A stretch of 64,000 nucleotides of DNA from an uncultured Capnocytophaga sp. (lineage in GTDB: Bacteria > Bacteroidota > Bacteroidia > Flavobacteriales > Flavobacteriaceae), in assembly GCF_937936315.1 (NCBI RefSeq), contig NZ_CALGWU010000040.1, positions 80,771 to 144,770 on the forward strand. The letters are read 5' to 3'. Each line of letters begins with the position of its first letter. Within the stretch, counting starts at the first letter, position 1. Under the pieces are notes generated by a model. The model was not told the origin of the DNA. It was given only the letters and a program-made list of their open reading frames with translations, and searched no databases. Positions 24,390 through 32,782 of the stretch are shown one piece after another. The translations under genes and the position numbers were made by a program.

Positions 24390-25235
24390 TTGAAAAAGTA
24401 TCTTTTAGAACATTATCCATTAATTTGGAGTACGCGAGCAGTGCCAATGCTAATTGTAGCTCTTGGCGCGCATTTGTTATTCTTTTTGTTAGGACTTATT
24501 GCTTCTAACAGAGGAGGAATGGGGTTTGCTGAAGACTTTTGGGCACTTCCGTTTGAAATCTATCGCATTGGACTTATCGTCTTCTTTGTAAAATGGCTGA
24601 TGGATTTGTACAGATTCAATGCCTTTAATTGGTTTTATCCTAACAGTCCGCTAAACTTGTTTGGAACTTTTGTACTCTTTTTTCTTGTAACGCTCAGTGT
24701 GATTGGTTTGCCAGTATCATTTGCTTTAGGAGTGTTATGCACTTCTTCTTTTGCAGGCACCGAGATTAGTGATTTAACTAATATTCATTTCTTTATCACC
24801 AAAGCTCCTTTTTCACTTTTTGCCTTAGGGATTACACTTATCATCTTCTGTGTGTATATTACCAAATTGCGAACTTTCTTACTCACCATTGTTTTCACCA
24901 GTATTTTAGCACTCATTTTAGCGATGTTGTGCATTATAATTGCTATTGTAGGTAATATTGACTTTCAGTTAGTTGTATGGATATATCTATTCACTTACTT
25001 TGCTGTAGCGATAGTCTCGGTTATAGGAGCACCTTTGCTTCCCAAACTCTATAGTGGTATTCTCATCTGTTTCAGCCTATTGCTCTTCCCTGCTGCTATT
25101 TTCACCATTGCTTTGCTAAAAGTAGGTATCGACCAATTTTCTCAATCACTTTACTACCAACTTTTAGCTGTAGCTTTCCTATTTATATTTCTATACAATT
25201 ACCATATCCAGCAGTGGAAGGCAATGCCAGAATAG
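24390..25235 (+). CDS. Polytopic membrane protein, paralog 4 of 4
   Basis: 281 residues, same family as the three upstream genes: MKKYLLEHYPLIW start, FNAFNWFYP, VYIT, TIVFTS, KLYSGILI and end QQWKAMPE. It lacks the FSFMAGEKA motif in full form (VSFALGV), the clearest divergence. About seven to eight membrane segments. TTG start within ATCAATTG; an in-frame TAA lies 8 codons upstream. Last of the tandem set; a further GTCAGG spacer follows. Confidence 0.75.
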   Translation: MKKYLLEHYPLIWSTRAVPMLIVALGAHLLFFLLGLIASNRGGMGFAEDFWALPFEIYRIGLIVFFVKWLMDLYRFNAFNWFYPNSPLNLFGTFVLFFLVTLSVIGLPVSFALGVLCTSSFAGTEISDLTNIHFFITKAPFSLFALGITLIIFCVYITKLRTFLLTIVFTSILALILAMLCIIIAIVGNIDFQLVVWIYLFTYFAVAIVSVIGAPLLPKLYSGILICFSLLLFPAAIFTIALLKVGIDQFSQSLYYQLLAVAFLFIFLYNYHIQQWKAMPE

Positions 25236-25281
25236 GTTTTAGGGGTCAGGTATCAGATATCAGGGGTTAGGTGTTAGGAGA
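25236..25281 (+). repeat. GTCAGG-type spacer, copy 5
   Basis: Short terminal copy with TTTTAGGGGTCAGG, TATCAGATATCAGGGGTTAG and TTAGGAG between paralog 4 and the convergent Gcr-type gene. Confidence 0.6.
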
Positions 25282-27312
25282 TTAAGATTTTTTATTTCTT
25301 ACGGGGAAGAAAAAAGCTCTGGGGCGTTCTTTAAAGGCTCGCCATACACACCTAACTAAGTATTTGAGCTCGGAAGCTGGAACTTCACGAGAGCGCAAGG
25401 CTATCCATAATGACAAGCCAAAACTCACAATAAAGTTACCCAAACCAATGATACCTATTCCAAAAACACACCAAAGGATATTTTCTAAACTGATGATAAA
25501 ATTCATACCATACAAGCCATAAGCAAAATTACCGCTTGAAAAAGTGATGTGGCGTATATCGATAGGTAAACCAAAGAATTCACCTACTGCCCAAGCGCTC
25601 CCCATAAACACTCCAAACCAAATATTTGAAACAATACTTGGCCATTTTTTCTGCATCCAATTGGCAACGCGTTGCATACGCATTTTGCCAAAGAATCCTT
25701 TGAGGAAAGGGTGCTCGGATAGGCGGTAATAGAAGTTATTGAAGTTATTCACACTAGCAACATTACCGGCAATAATACCCGATAGAAACAAAAACACCCC
25801 AGCAATACAAGCGTGTAAAAATACTGGTGAGTGCCATATATTGAGATCTTCTAACAGATGCAAACTCTTTTTAGTGGCAATATTATAGCCCTCTAAATAG
25901 CTCATTCCTATTACTAAGAGCATCGAGATGGGGAAAGCCCCAAACACATTACCTACAAAAGCAATGAACTGCGAACGGAATAAACGCGTGAAGAGCGCTG
26001 AGAACTCAGTATATTGACGGCGTTTTTGTTTATCGTTGTTGTCATTTAGGTTCTCTAAGGTTTTAGCAATGGTAGAAGCCGTCATTGCAGGCTGCTTGGT
26101 AGCCAAAGTAGATCCTGTGAGGTAAATAATCACAAAACCAATAGCGTAATTAAAACTATAGTTTAAGGCGCGGAAAAACGCACTTTGGTCAGGTACCATA
26201 GACATATAGAGTTTTACCAAACACATAAAACTCACAATCACTCCTCCCCACAAAGCCGTTTTTAGCATTTTGAAATACTCTCTACTCGTAGAAGTGATAT
26301 AGTGTTCACCTGTTTTACCAGTATAGTTAGTAATCTCGTAGGTGATATTATAAACGCTATCGTCTATCAGTTTACGAATATTATTCTTTTTAGAATTGGT
26401 TTTTACCATATCCAAATAGAAAGCAATTGTCTTTTCGCGCTTGTCGGCTTCTTTTTCTATAAATAGATAGTTATAAAGACGCTTGATGCGTTTAATCTGC
26501 TGACGGATAAGCAAAAGTGTTTGGTTCACGCTAAAGGTTACCCCATATTTTTCGGCGTTAGCATCGGCTTTGTTTACAAAATCCTCACATTGGGCAGCTA
26601 AGATATTGAGTTGTTTATAGTCTAATTCGTGTTCTTGTATATAGAGGTAAGGTTTATCTTCTTCATCAAGGGTACGCGCAAGTTGGTTCAGTTCGTCGTC
26701 AAGAGCAATAAAAGGACTGTTTAGGTGAGCGTATTCAGGCACCATACGGTGTACATCGGTTTGCAAAGCAAATCCTCCCATACGTTGTGAGAGAATCATT
26801 ATTGCCAAAAGGATTTGTTTAGAGGTAGCTTTGATTTCACTATCCTCATAGAAAGTAGACACAGTGAGGATATCAAAAAGCTCTTTCCAATTATCTAACG
26901 GGATTTGTTGTATCCATTTAGCATCGGAAGGGCTGTAAAAAATCTGATTTAGTACGTATTGAATATTTTCTTGTGAAGGCTGATCGGGCAATAACTGCCT
27001 ACTGATACGGCGGCGCAATTCCTTGAAAAATGAAACGCTGTTGAGCAAGCCTGCATCGGTGAATAGAAGTACTTTTTGTTTGTTAGCAAATACATTGTGG
27101 AGTTTTTCTCGGAAGAAAGCGATACGCTCGGGTTCGTGTTTTATTTCGGCGATGAGCTCATCGATATTAAGAGGAGATTTTTTATCTTTACTTTTGCGGC
27201 GAAAGTAGTTCACTACATCAAATACGAAGTCTATATCTTCGTAGCTAGATGAGTGTGTATAAGTCTCAAAGATTTCATAGATAGATTTATATTTTTTTAC
27301 AAATAGCAACAT
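25282..27312 (-). CDS. Gcr-family membrane protein ('site-specific recombinase')
   Basis: 676 residues: a long helical cytoplasmic N-terminus (1-345) and a C-terminal membrane part with about six to seven helices from GVIVSFMCLVKLYM onward, ending in a short basic tail. It fits the family named after Neisseria Gcr and called site-specific recombinase (PF10136), but it shows no tyrosine- or serine-recombinase catalytic residues and is clearly an integral membrane protein. The name is probably historical and the true function unknown. No recombination sites are visible next to it. Confidence 0.75.
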   Translation of the reverse strand: MLLFVKKYKSIYEIFETYTHSSSYEDIDFVFDVVNYFRRKSKDKKSPLNIDELIAEIKHEPERIAFFREKLHNVFANKQKVLLFTDAGLLNSVSFFKELRRRISRQLLPDQPSQENIQYVLNQIFYSPSDAKWIQQIPLDNWKELFDILTVSTFYEDSEIKATSKQILLAIMILSQRMGGFALQTDVHRMVPEYAHLNSPFIALDDELNQLARTLDEEDKPYLYIQEHELDYKQLNILAAQCEDFVNKADANAEKYGVTFSVNQTLLLIRQQIKRIKRLYNYLFIEKEADKREKTIAFYLDMVKTNSKKNNIRKLIDDSVYNITYEITNYTGKTGEHYITSTSREYFKMLKTALWGGVIVSFMCLVKLYMSMVPDQSAFFRALNYSFNYAIGFVIIYLTGSTLATKQPAMTASTIAKTLENLNDNNDKQKRRQYTEFSALFTRLFRSQFIAFVGNVFGAFPISMLLVIGMSYLEGYNIATKKSLHLLEDLNIWHSPVFLHACIAGVFLFLSGIIAGNVASVNNFNNFYYRLSEHPFLKGFFGKMRMQRVANWMQKKWPSIVSNIWFGVFMGSAWAVGEFFGLPIDIRHITFSSGNFAYGLYGMNFIISLENILWCVFGIGIIGLGNFIVSFGLSLWIALRSREVPASELKYLVRCVWRAFKERPRAFFFPVRNKKS

Positions 27313-27347
27313 ATTTTAGAATTAACAATTAATAATTTAGAATGGGG

Positions 27348-27355
27348 CAAAGATA
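27348..27355 (-). promoter_or_regulatory. -7 box of Gcr-family gene
   Basis: TATCTTTG on the minus strand, 36 bases before the ATG; an ATTG sits 20 bases further upstream in place of TTTG. Confidence 0.5.
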
Positions 27356-27395
27356 CGAAAAATTTGTCAATTCCCCAATTTGTTAATTTATCAAT

Positions 27396-27428
27396 AAAAA
27401 AGCTGCCCAAGTGATGGACAGCCTTTTT
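27396..27428 (-). terminator. Terminator of the TonB-dependent receptor gene
   Basis: On the minus strand GCTGTCC-atcactt-GGGCAGC forms a 7-base stem with one G-T pair, followed by TTTTTTATT. It ends the transcript of the receptor at 27459-30335. Confidence 0.7.
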
Positions 27429-27458
27429 ATTACTTATTATTTATTACTTAATTACTTA

Positions 27459-30335
27459 TTAGAAATTATATCGTACAGCAAAGCTAAAGGTACGACCTTC
27501 ACCGAAGTATACTTGGTTTCTTACATCAATACCTTGATAAGTTTTACTACGATCAGTAGTATGGATACTTGTGTATGATTCAGCGATGTAGTAAGTATCT
27601 AATAGGTTATAAGCGTGAGCTGAGAAAGTGAGACGTTGTTTATCCGTAAGTTGCCATTTATAAGAAGCTGAAAGGTCAAACAAATGATAAGCAGGTAATT
27701 TTATAGCTCCTTTTTCGGCTACTTCTTTTTTAGAAAAAGTACCTATATTCAAATTAGCATATAGGTTATCTACATAGCGCCAATCGATATCAAGATTTAA
27801 TCCTTTAGCAAAACGAGGGAGGAAAGATAACCCTAAAGCAGCTGTAGTTTGAGCTGTTTGTCCTACTTTTGCTTTATCTAAGTATAATTTAAGTTCAGCA
27901 GCTCTACCAGCAGGCACCTCATTACCTTGTAAATCTATTGCATTACCATTTTCGTTCAAAAGGGTTCCTGAAGCATCTCCTTTGTAATACCAGTCACCGA
28001 ATGAGAACATACCATTGAGTTTTAAGTAATCGGTAATAGTAGCTTTGAAATCTACTTCTACCCCATTGTGTATCTCTTGGATACCCAAAATATTGGCAAA
28101 TCCTGTATTGCTACCTCTACCTGAGAAATTTTCGATAATATAAGTTTGACGAAGGAATCTATCTTTCCAAGTAGTGTGATAAAGGTTTAAATTACCACTA
28201 AAAACTCTTGATTTAAAACCATATCCAGCTTCTACTCCAAATATTTTTTCATTGGTAAGTGAAGGATTTAAATAGTTTAGATTGTTAGGATATACAGAGT
28301 TAAAGAAAGGTTGTTTAGAATAATATCCTATGTTAGCATATACATTATGCTGTTCGTTGATATTATAATTCACTCCTCCTTTGATATTATAACCTATTAA
28401 GTTTTTAAATCCTGTTTTAGTATACATTACTGTATTGGGATTTGTAGTTACAGCACGAGAAACTCCATCTTTCAAAAAGTTATCGATACGTTGGTAAGAC
28501 TGCATAGAGGTAGATCCTTGTACGAAAGCTGAAAAATGGTCATCAGAGTATTCAAATTGAGAGAAAAGTCCCATCCATTTCACCTCTCCTTCACTACTAT
28601 AACCTATACGATTTTCAAGAGGTTCTACTTTTTGGAAAGGATTCCAAGAAGGCTTAGTAGATACCGCAGAGCGAATTACAGTAGGAGTTGCCAAATTCTT
28701 GTTGTTATTTCGTGTATTATCGGTATAACTGTTGTTACCCAACAAATCAGTTACTACTTGGTAGTGATAACCATAGTAATAACGACCATCTAATCCCATA
28801 TTCACAGTGAAACGGTCATTAATTTGGTGTTGCAAGTTAGTAAGGATACCATACCAGTCGTGTGAATTTACTGAACCATTTAAGGTAAAGCCTTCACCAT
28901 AACCTGTAAATGCACGACCACCTCCTGGATTAGCAATTGTTACGTTCTTACCAGCTTCTCTTGGGTGTTGCATAGGTAACAAATTATCTACAGTTTCACC
29001 GTTATTATAGCGTACTACTTTATCAAAATCTATTTGCCCGTCATCTTTACGGAAAGAATTTAGATAGTTTTTTTGAAGTGAATAAGTAGTAGTACCACTA
29101 GAAGTTTTTGAAGCGATTGAGTGTGCTACCCCTGATGAGTTTGTACCCATACCACGACCTAATGAACCATATATCACGGTACTAAGAGAAGTACTTTCGT
29201 TGATATTCCAATCCCAGTTGAGCATTGCTACGGGTTTGTGGTAAATATTCTTTTTAATAGTATGTTCTTCACCATTTAAGTATCCCCAATCAGAATTGTA
29301 TCGACGGTTAGGTTTATCTTCAGAACCATATTTTTGATAATCGGAGATAAGTGGACTCACATTGCGTTGATTGTGCCATTGAGGAGCGCCTGTGAAGGTA
29401 AATTGGAAACTGTGTTTTTTAGAAGGTTCATAACCTAATGCAAAATAATAGCTATAGCCATCAAACTGAGTTCCATCAACATATTTACGTCCTGCATTTT
29501 TGCTGAACAACACAGAAGCAGACCAACCAGTGAGGCTTTTCCCTGTATTGTAAGAAACAGTACCTTTATACTCTTTGTTAGTACCATAACTAAAGCCGAT
29601 ATTTCCGCCTTCTTGCATATCAGAAGCGCGCAAAATAAAGTTCATAGTTCCCCCTACTGATGCAATTGCTAATTTAGAAGCGCCAAGCCCGCGTTGTACT
29701 TGCATTGCAGAAGTTACATCTGAAAGTCCTGACCAGTTACTGAAATATACAGTACCGCCTTCCATATCGTTTACAGGCATACCATTTACCATTACAGCAA
29801 TGTTTTTACTATCAAAACCGCGCATGTTGATTTTAGAGTCGCCGAATCCTCCACCACCTTTAGTGGCGTATACAGATGGCGTACGATTGAGTACTTCAGG
29901 AAGTTCACGAGTACCCAATTTTTCTATAATTTCAGCAGCCTGAATAGTAGATACAGCTACTGGAGTTTTACGCTCTTTGGCAATATCCAATAGCGTACTT
30001 TTAGCGGTTACTACTACTTCTCCCAATGCTTGTTGGTCGGCAGAAAGAGTAACCTTTACATATGCTTTACCGTTTACTAATTTGTAAGAAACGGTCTTGG
30101 TTACATACCCTAGGTATGAAAACTCCAAGGTGCCTGTAGGGGCATTTACATTTAAGGAATACTTACCTTGCATATCGGTAGAAACACCGTGAGTAGTACC
30201 CTTAAGCAATACATTTGCCCCCATCAGAGGTGCATTATACTCACCATCAATCACTTCACCCGTTATAATACCACTTTGGGCATACGTAATTGTTGCAAGC
30301 AATAAAATTGCGACATTTAAAAACCAGCTTTTCAT
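27459..30335 (-). CDS. TonB-dependent outer membrane receptor
   Basis: 958 residues. Signal peptide to about residue 19 (ITYAQ), CarboxypepD_reg-like domain (about 22-105, GEVIDGEYNAPLMGANVLLK), plug domain with KINMRGFDSKNIAVMVNG and the GVPVN-like GMPVND, then a 22-strand-type barrel ending in the aromatic FAVRYNF. No SusD-like partner follows, so it is not a Sus pair. Divergent from a sugar:proton MFS transporter across 354 bases, which suggests but does not prove a carbohydrate ligand. Confidence 0.93.
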   Translation of the reverse strand: MKSWFLNVAILLLATITYAQSGIITGEVIDGEYNAPLMGANVLLKGTTHGVSTDMQGKYSLNVNAPTGTLEFSYLGYVTKTVSYKLVNGKAYVKVTLSADQQALGEVVVTAKSTLLDIAKERKTPVAVSTIQAAEIIEKLGTRELPEVLNRTPSVYATKGGGGFGDSKINMRGFDSKNIAVMVNGMPVNDMEGGTVYFSNWSGLSDVTSAMQVQRGLGASKLAIASVGGTMNFILRASDMQEGGNIGFSYGTNKEYKGTVSYNTGKSLTGWSASVLFSKNAGRKYVDGTQFDGYSYYFALGYEPSKKHSFQFTFTGAPQWHNQRNVSPLISDYQKYGSEDKPNRRYNSDWGYLNGEEHTIKKNIYHKPVAMLNWDWNINESTSLSTVIYGSLGRGMGTNSSGVAHSIASKTSSGTTTYSLQKNYLNSFRKDDGQIDFDKVVRYNNGETVDNLLPMQHPREAGKNVTIANPGGGRAFTGYGEGFTLNGSVNSHDWYGILTNLQHQINDRFTVNMGLDGRYYYGYHYQVVTDLLGNNSYTDNTRNNNKNLATPTVIRSAVSTKPSWNPFQKVEPLENRIGYSSEGEVKWMGLFSQFEYSDDHFSAFVQGSTSMQSYQRIDNFLKDGVSRAVTTNPNTVMYTKTGFKNLIGYNIKGGVNYNINEQHNVYANIGYYSKQPFFNSVYPNNLNYLNPSLTNEKIFGVEAGYGFKSRVFSGNLNLYHTTWKDRFLRQTYIIENFSGRGSNTGFANILGIQEIHNGVEVDFKATITDYLKLNGMFSFGDWYYKGDASGTLLNENGNAIDLQGNEVPAGRAAELKLYLDKAKVGQTAQTTAALGLSFLPRFAKGLNLDIDWRYVDNLYANLNIGTFSKKEVAEKGAIKLPAYHLFDLSASYKWQLTDKQRLTFSAHAYNLLDTYYIAESYTSIHTTDRSKTYQGIDVRNQVYFGEGRTFSFAVRYNF

Positions 30336-30435
30336 TTATATTTAGTTAATTAGTTTCTCAGCCGATGGTTAGTAGATTGCTTATACACAAAGTGACTAAA
30401 AAAACAAAAAGCCGTTTCACTTCTTATTTCAGCGG

Positions 30436-30465
30436 CAAAATTAGTGTTTTTTTATGAAATGCAAA
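30436..30465 (-). promoter_or_regulatory. TonB receptor promoter
   Basis: Minus strand: TTTG (30465-30462), 18 bases, TAATTTTG (30443-30436). It would give a leader of about 95 bases. Confidence 0.5.
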
Positions 30466-30657
30466 CTTTTTTGTTGGTTTTTTTATAAACAGAGTAATCA
30501 ACATATTATCAAGCATTGAATATATAGGTAATTTATAAATTTTATCTCTAACAATAAAAAAACACAACAAGGTTGATAATAAGATACTTACATTTATTAG
30601 TTGCAATTATAACAAAAATATATTGTTAAAATTTAACGTTTATTTAGATATAAAATG

Positions 30658-30665
30658 TATTTTTG
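30658..30665 (+). promoter_or_regulatory. -7 box of MFS transporter gene
   Basis: TATTTTTG, 24 bases before the ATG; no clear -33 box. Confidence 0.45.
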
Positions 30666-30689
30666 CAGACTAAAAATTGACCAATTATA

Positions 30690-32009
30690 ATGAATAAAAC
30701 AAAAAAATGTATTAAAACTTTTGTATTTATTGGAATTCTATTTTTCTTATTTGGTGGTATTACAGTATTAGTACAACTATTAGTTCCCCACCTAAAAGAT
30801 ATTTTTGAACTCAATTACACTCAAGCAGGACTTATACTCTTTTTTTTCTTTTTACCTTATTTGTTATTTTCCATCCCTGCAGGATTGATTATCAACAAAA
30901 TAGGATATCAACGAAGTATTACCTTAGGACTTATTATTGTTGCCCTAGGTGCTATGCTTTTTTACCCTGCTGCCGAAATACGCTCTTTTTGGGCATTTAT
31001 GACAGCTATTTTTATACTAGGTAGTGGCGTTACCTTCTTACAAGTAGCTGCTAACCCTTACATTGCTGCCTTAGGCAGGGAAAGTTCCACCTCTAGTAGG
31101 CTGAATTTCTCTCAAGCCTTCAACTCTTTGGGAACTAGTTTTGCTCCTATTATTGGGGGCATCTATTTATTAAGGGATAAAGTAAAAACAGGGGGCGAAA
31201 TACAACTCTTAGATTCTTTTGAAAAAAGTATCTATTTACAAAATGAGGCACTAGCTGTACAAACTCCTTTTCTATATATTTCATTAATAGTAATTGCTTT
31301 GGCTATTGCATTCAGTATTGCAAAACTGCCTTGTTATCCCGCCGAGGAGGAAGAAACTATAAATCACACTAATTATTTTTCTCTTTTAAAAAGAAAATCA
31401 TTGCTTTTAGGGAGCATTGCTATTTTTTCATATGTAGGTGCTGAAGTTGTTATAGGGAGTTTTACTATTAATTATCTAGTAGAAATCAATATGGCTGAAA
31501 TATCAGAATGCCCTATAGGAGGACCTATGTGGCAAGCCTTAGGAGTCATTTTCGACAATCCCAACCTCATCAATGCCGATCCAAAGGCTATGGTTGCCAT
31601 ATTCTTGTGTTTCTATTGGGGGGGAGCTATGGTAGGAAGATTTATAGGAGCACGACTTAGCCGGCGTTTTTCTCCCTCTAAAATGCTGACAACAGTAGCT
31701 TTATGCAATGTCGCTCTCATCTTACTAGCTATCAACACTACAAGCCTTTTTTCAATGATAAGTTTGCTATCAGTAGGTCTTTTCAATTCTATTATGTTCC
31801 CTACTATTTTTGCTTTGGCTTGTGAGGGTATTGACGAACTGAAATCTCAGGCTTCTGGACTATTATGTACTATGATTGTAGGTGGCGGACTGATTCCTAT
31901 CTTATTTGGTTTCTTTACCGACCAAGTAGGATTTATTTTGGCTTTTCTCACCTTAGTAGCGTGTTATGGTTATATCACTTTCTTTGGATTCTACAAAAGC
32001 AGTAGATGA
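30690..32009 (+). CDS. Sugar:proton symporter, FucP/GluP-type MFS
   Basis: 439 residues with 12 predicted membrane helices. It opens with FVFIGILFFLFGGITVL, and has PAGLIINKIGYQRSI between helices 2 and 3 and LQVAANPYIAALG in helix 4, all typical of the FGHS family (L-fucose, glucose or galactose:H+ symport). The long loop after helix 6 (about 215-235) divides the halves. The exact sugar cannot be read from sequence. Divergent TonB receptor may feed it. Confidence 0.88.
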   Translation: MNKTKKCIKTFVFIGILFFLFGGITVLVQLLVPHLKDIFELNYTQAGLILFFFFLPYLLFSIPAGLIINKIGYQRSITLGLIIVALGAMLFYPAAEIRSFWAFMTAIFILGSGVTFLQVAANPYIAALGRESSTSSRLNFSQAFNSLGTSFAPIIGGIYLLRDKVKTGGEIQLLDSFEKSIYLQNEALAVQTPFLYISLIVIALAIAFSIAKLPCYPAEEEETINHTNYFSLLKRKSLLLGSIAIFSYVGAEVVIGSFTINYLVEINMAEISECPIGGPMWQALGVIFDNPNLINADPKAMVAIFLCFYWGGAMVGRFIGARLSRRFSPSKMLTTVALCNVALILLAINTTSLFSMISLLSVGLFNSIMFPTIFALACEGIDELKSQASGLLCTMIVGGGLIPILFGFFTDQVGFILAFLTLVACYGYITFFGFYKSSR

Positions 32010-32052
32010 TTTTCAATTGATAATTCATAATTGCTAATTGACAAAAAATCTG

Positions 32053-32703
32053 TTAATTTGCTTTGACAAATTGGCTGATTTTTTTGAATCCTTTATAAAT
32101 TCCTAAAAGTGCTACTAATCTTACTACTTCATAAACCAATGGAGTTATTAAATTTGCTAACTTTATTTTGGCTCCGTGTCTTGAAGCAAGTATATCGTTA
32201 TCAATAAAATATATAAAAGGAGAGGGCGTTTGCCACACAATAAGCTCTATGATATACAACAGAAGAAATGCATAAAATAACTGCCAACGATAGTGTAACA
32301 GCTTCTTTTTCTCTGTAGCCAAATATAAAACCAAAGCCCCATTTAAAAGAGATAGTATTGCAAAAACACCATTATTATTAAATTGCATCACAGCAGTAAT
32401 CCCTATCAATACCCCCGTGATGAGCAGAAAATAACCTATATTTTTGCACAACATAAAACCGTATAAATAATCTCTAAACTTTATATTTAGAGCCAACAAA
32501 CGATCGCGTTGTTGTTTCTCTTCATCGTTTAAAAGCTCATAAGCTGTTCCTGCTAAGGGCATCATTTCTTTCATTACCTCTTTGAGCAAACGTTCGTCTT
32601 TTATCTGTTCAAGGAGTTCAGCAGGGTATTTCCTTTGTGCTAAAATCATTTTAGCTCGCGTGATGAGTCTTTCTTTATAGGCTAATTTCTCAGTGATATT
32701 CAT
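32053..32703 (-). CDS. Four-helix membrane protein of unknown function
   Basis: 216 residues: a charged helical N-terminus (1-85) then four hydrophobic segments (about 86-103, 108-127, 137-158, 186-205). No family recognised. It follows lysS on the same strand but a strong terminator lies between, so it must have its own promoter or depend on read-through. The last residues (FVKAN) are encoded within a gene-border repeat. Confidence 0.65.
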   Translation of the reverse strand: MNITEKLAYKERLITRAKMILAQRKYPAELLEQIKDERLLKEVMKEMMPLAGTAYELLNDEEKQQRDRLLALNIKFRDYLYGFMLCKNIGYFLLITGVLIGITAVMQFNNNGVFAILSLLNGALVLYLATEKKKLLHYRWQLFYAFLLLYIIELIVWQTPSPFIYFIDNDILASRHGAKIKLANLITPLVYEVVRLVALLGIYKGFKKISQFVKAN

Positions 32704-32717
32704 TGCTATATTTTTTT

Positions 32718-32756
32718 AAAAGAAAATGCCAAAGATTATAACACAACCTTTGGCAT
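32718..32756 (-). terminator. lysS terminator
   Basis: Inverted repeat ATGCCAAAG / CTTTGGCAT with a 13-base loop; on the minus strand it is followed by TTTTCTTTT. Confidence 0.8.
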
Positions 32757-32782
32757 CTATAATTTGCTAATTGTCAAATTGA

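Larger units (their letters stand above)
30336..30689. other. Divergent promoter region between receptor and MFS genes
   Basis: A very AT-rich 354-base gap without coding potential. It holds promoter boxes for the receptor (30436-30465) and for the MFS gene (30658-30665). No riboswitch or operator is recognised. Confidence 0.5.

Noticed and set aside
21170..25281. CRISPR-like array formed by the GTCAGG repeats
   Set aside because: Repeats are degenerate and not of uniform length, have no unique spacers of fixed size, and whole genes lie between them; no cas genes.
25282..27312. Mobile element based on the 'site-specific recombinase' family name
   Set aside because: The protein is a membrane protein without recombinase motifs, and there are no flanking att sites, inverted repeats or integrase-associated genes.
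27459..30335. SusC/SusD polysaccharide utilisation locus
   Set aside because: No SusD-like gene accompanies either TonB receptor in the window and the receptor is not followed by glycosidases.
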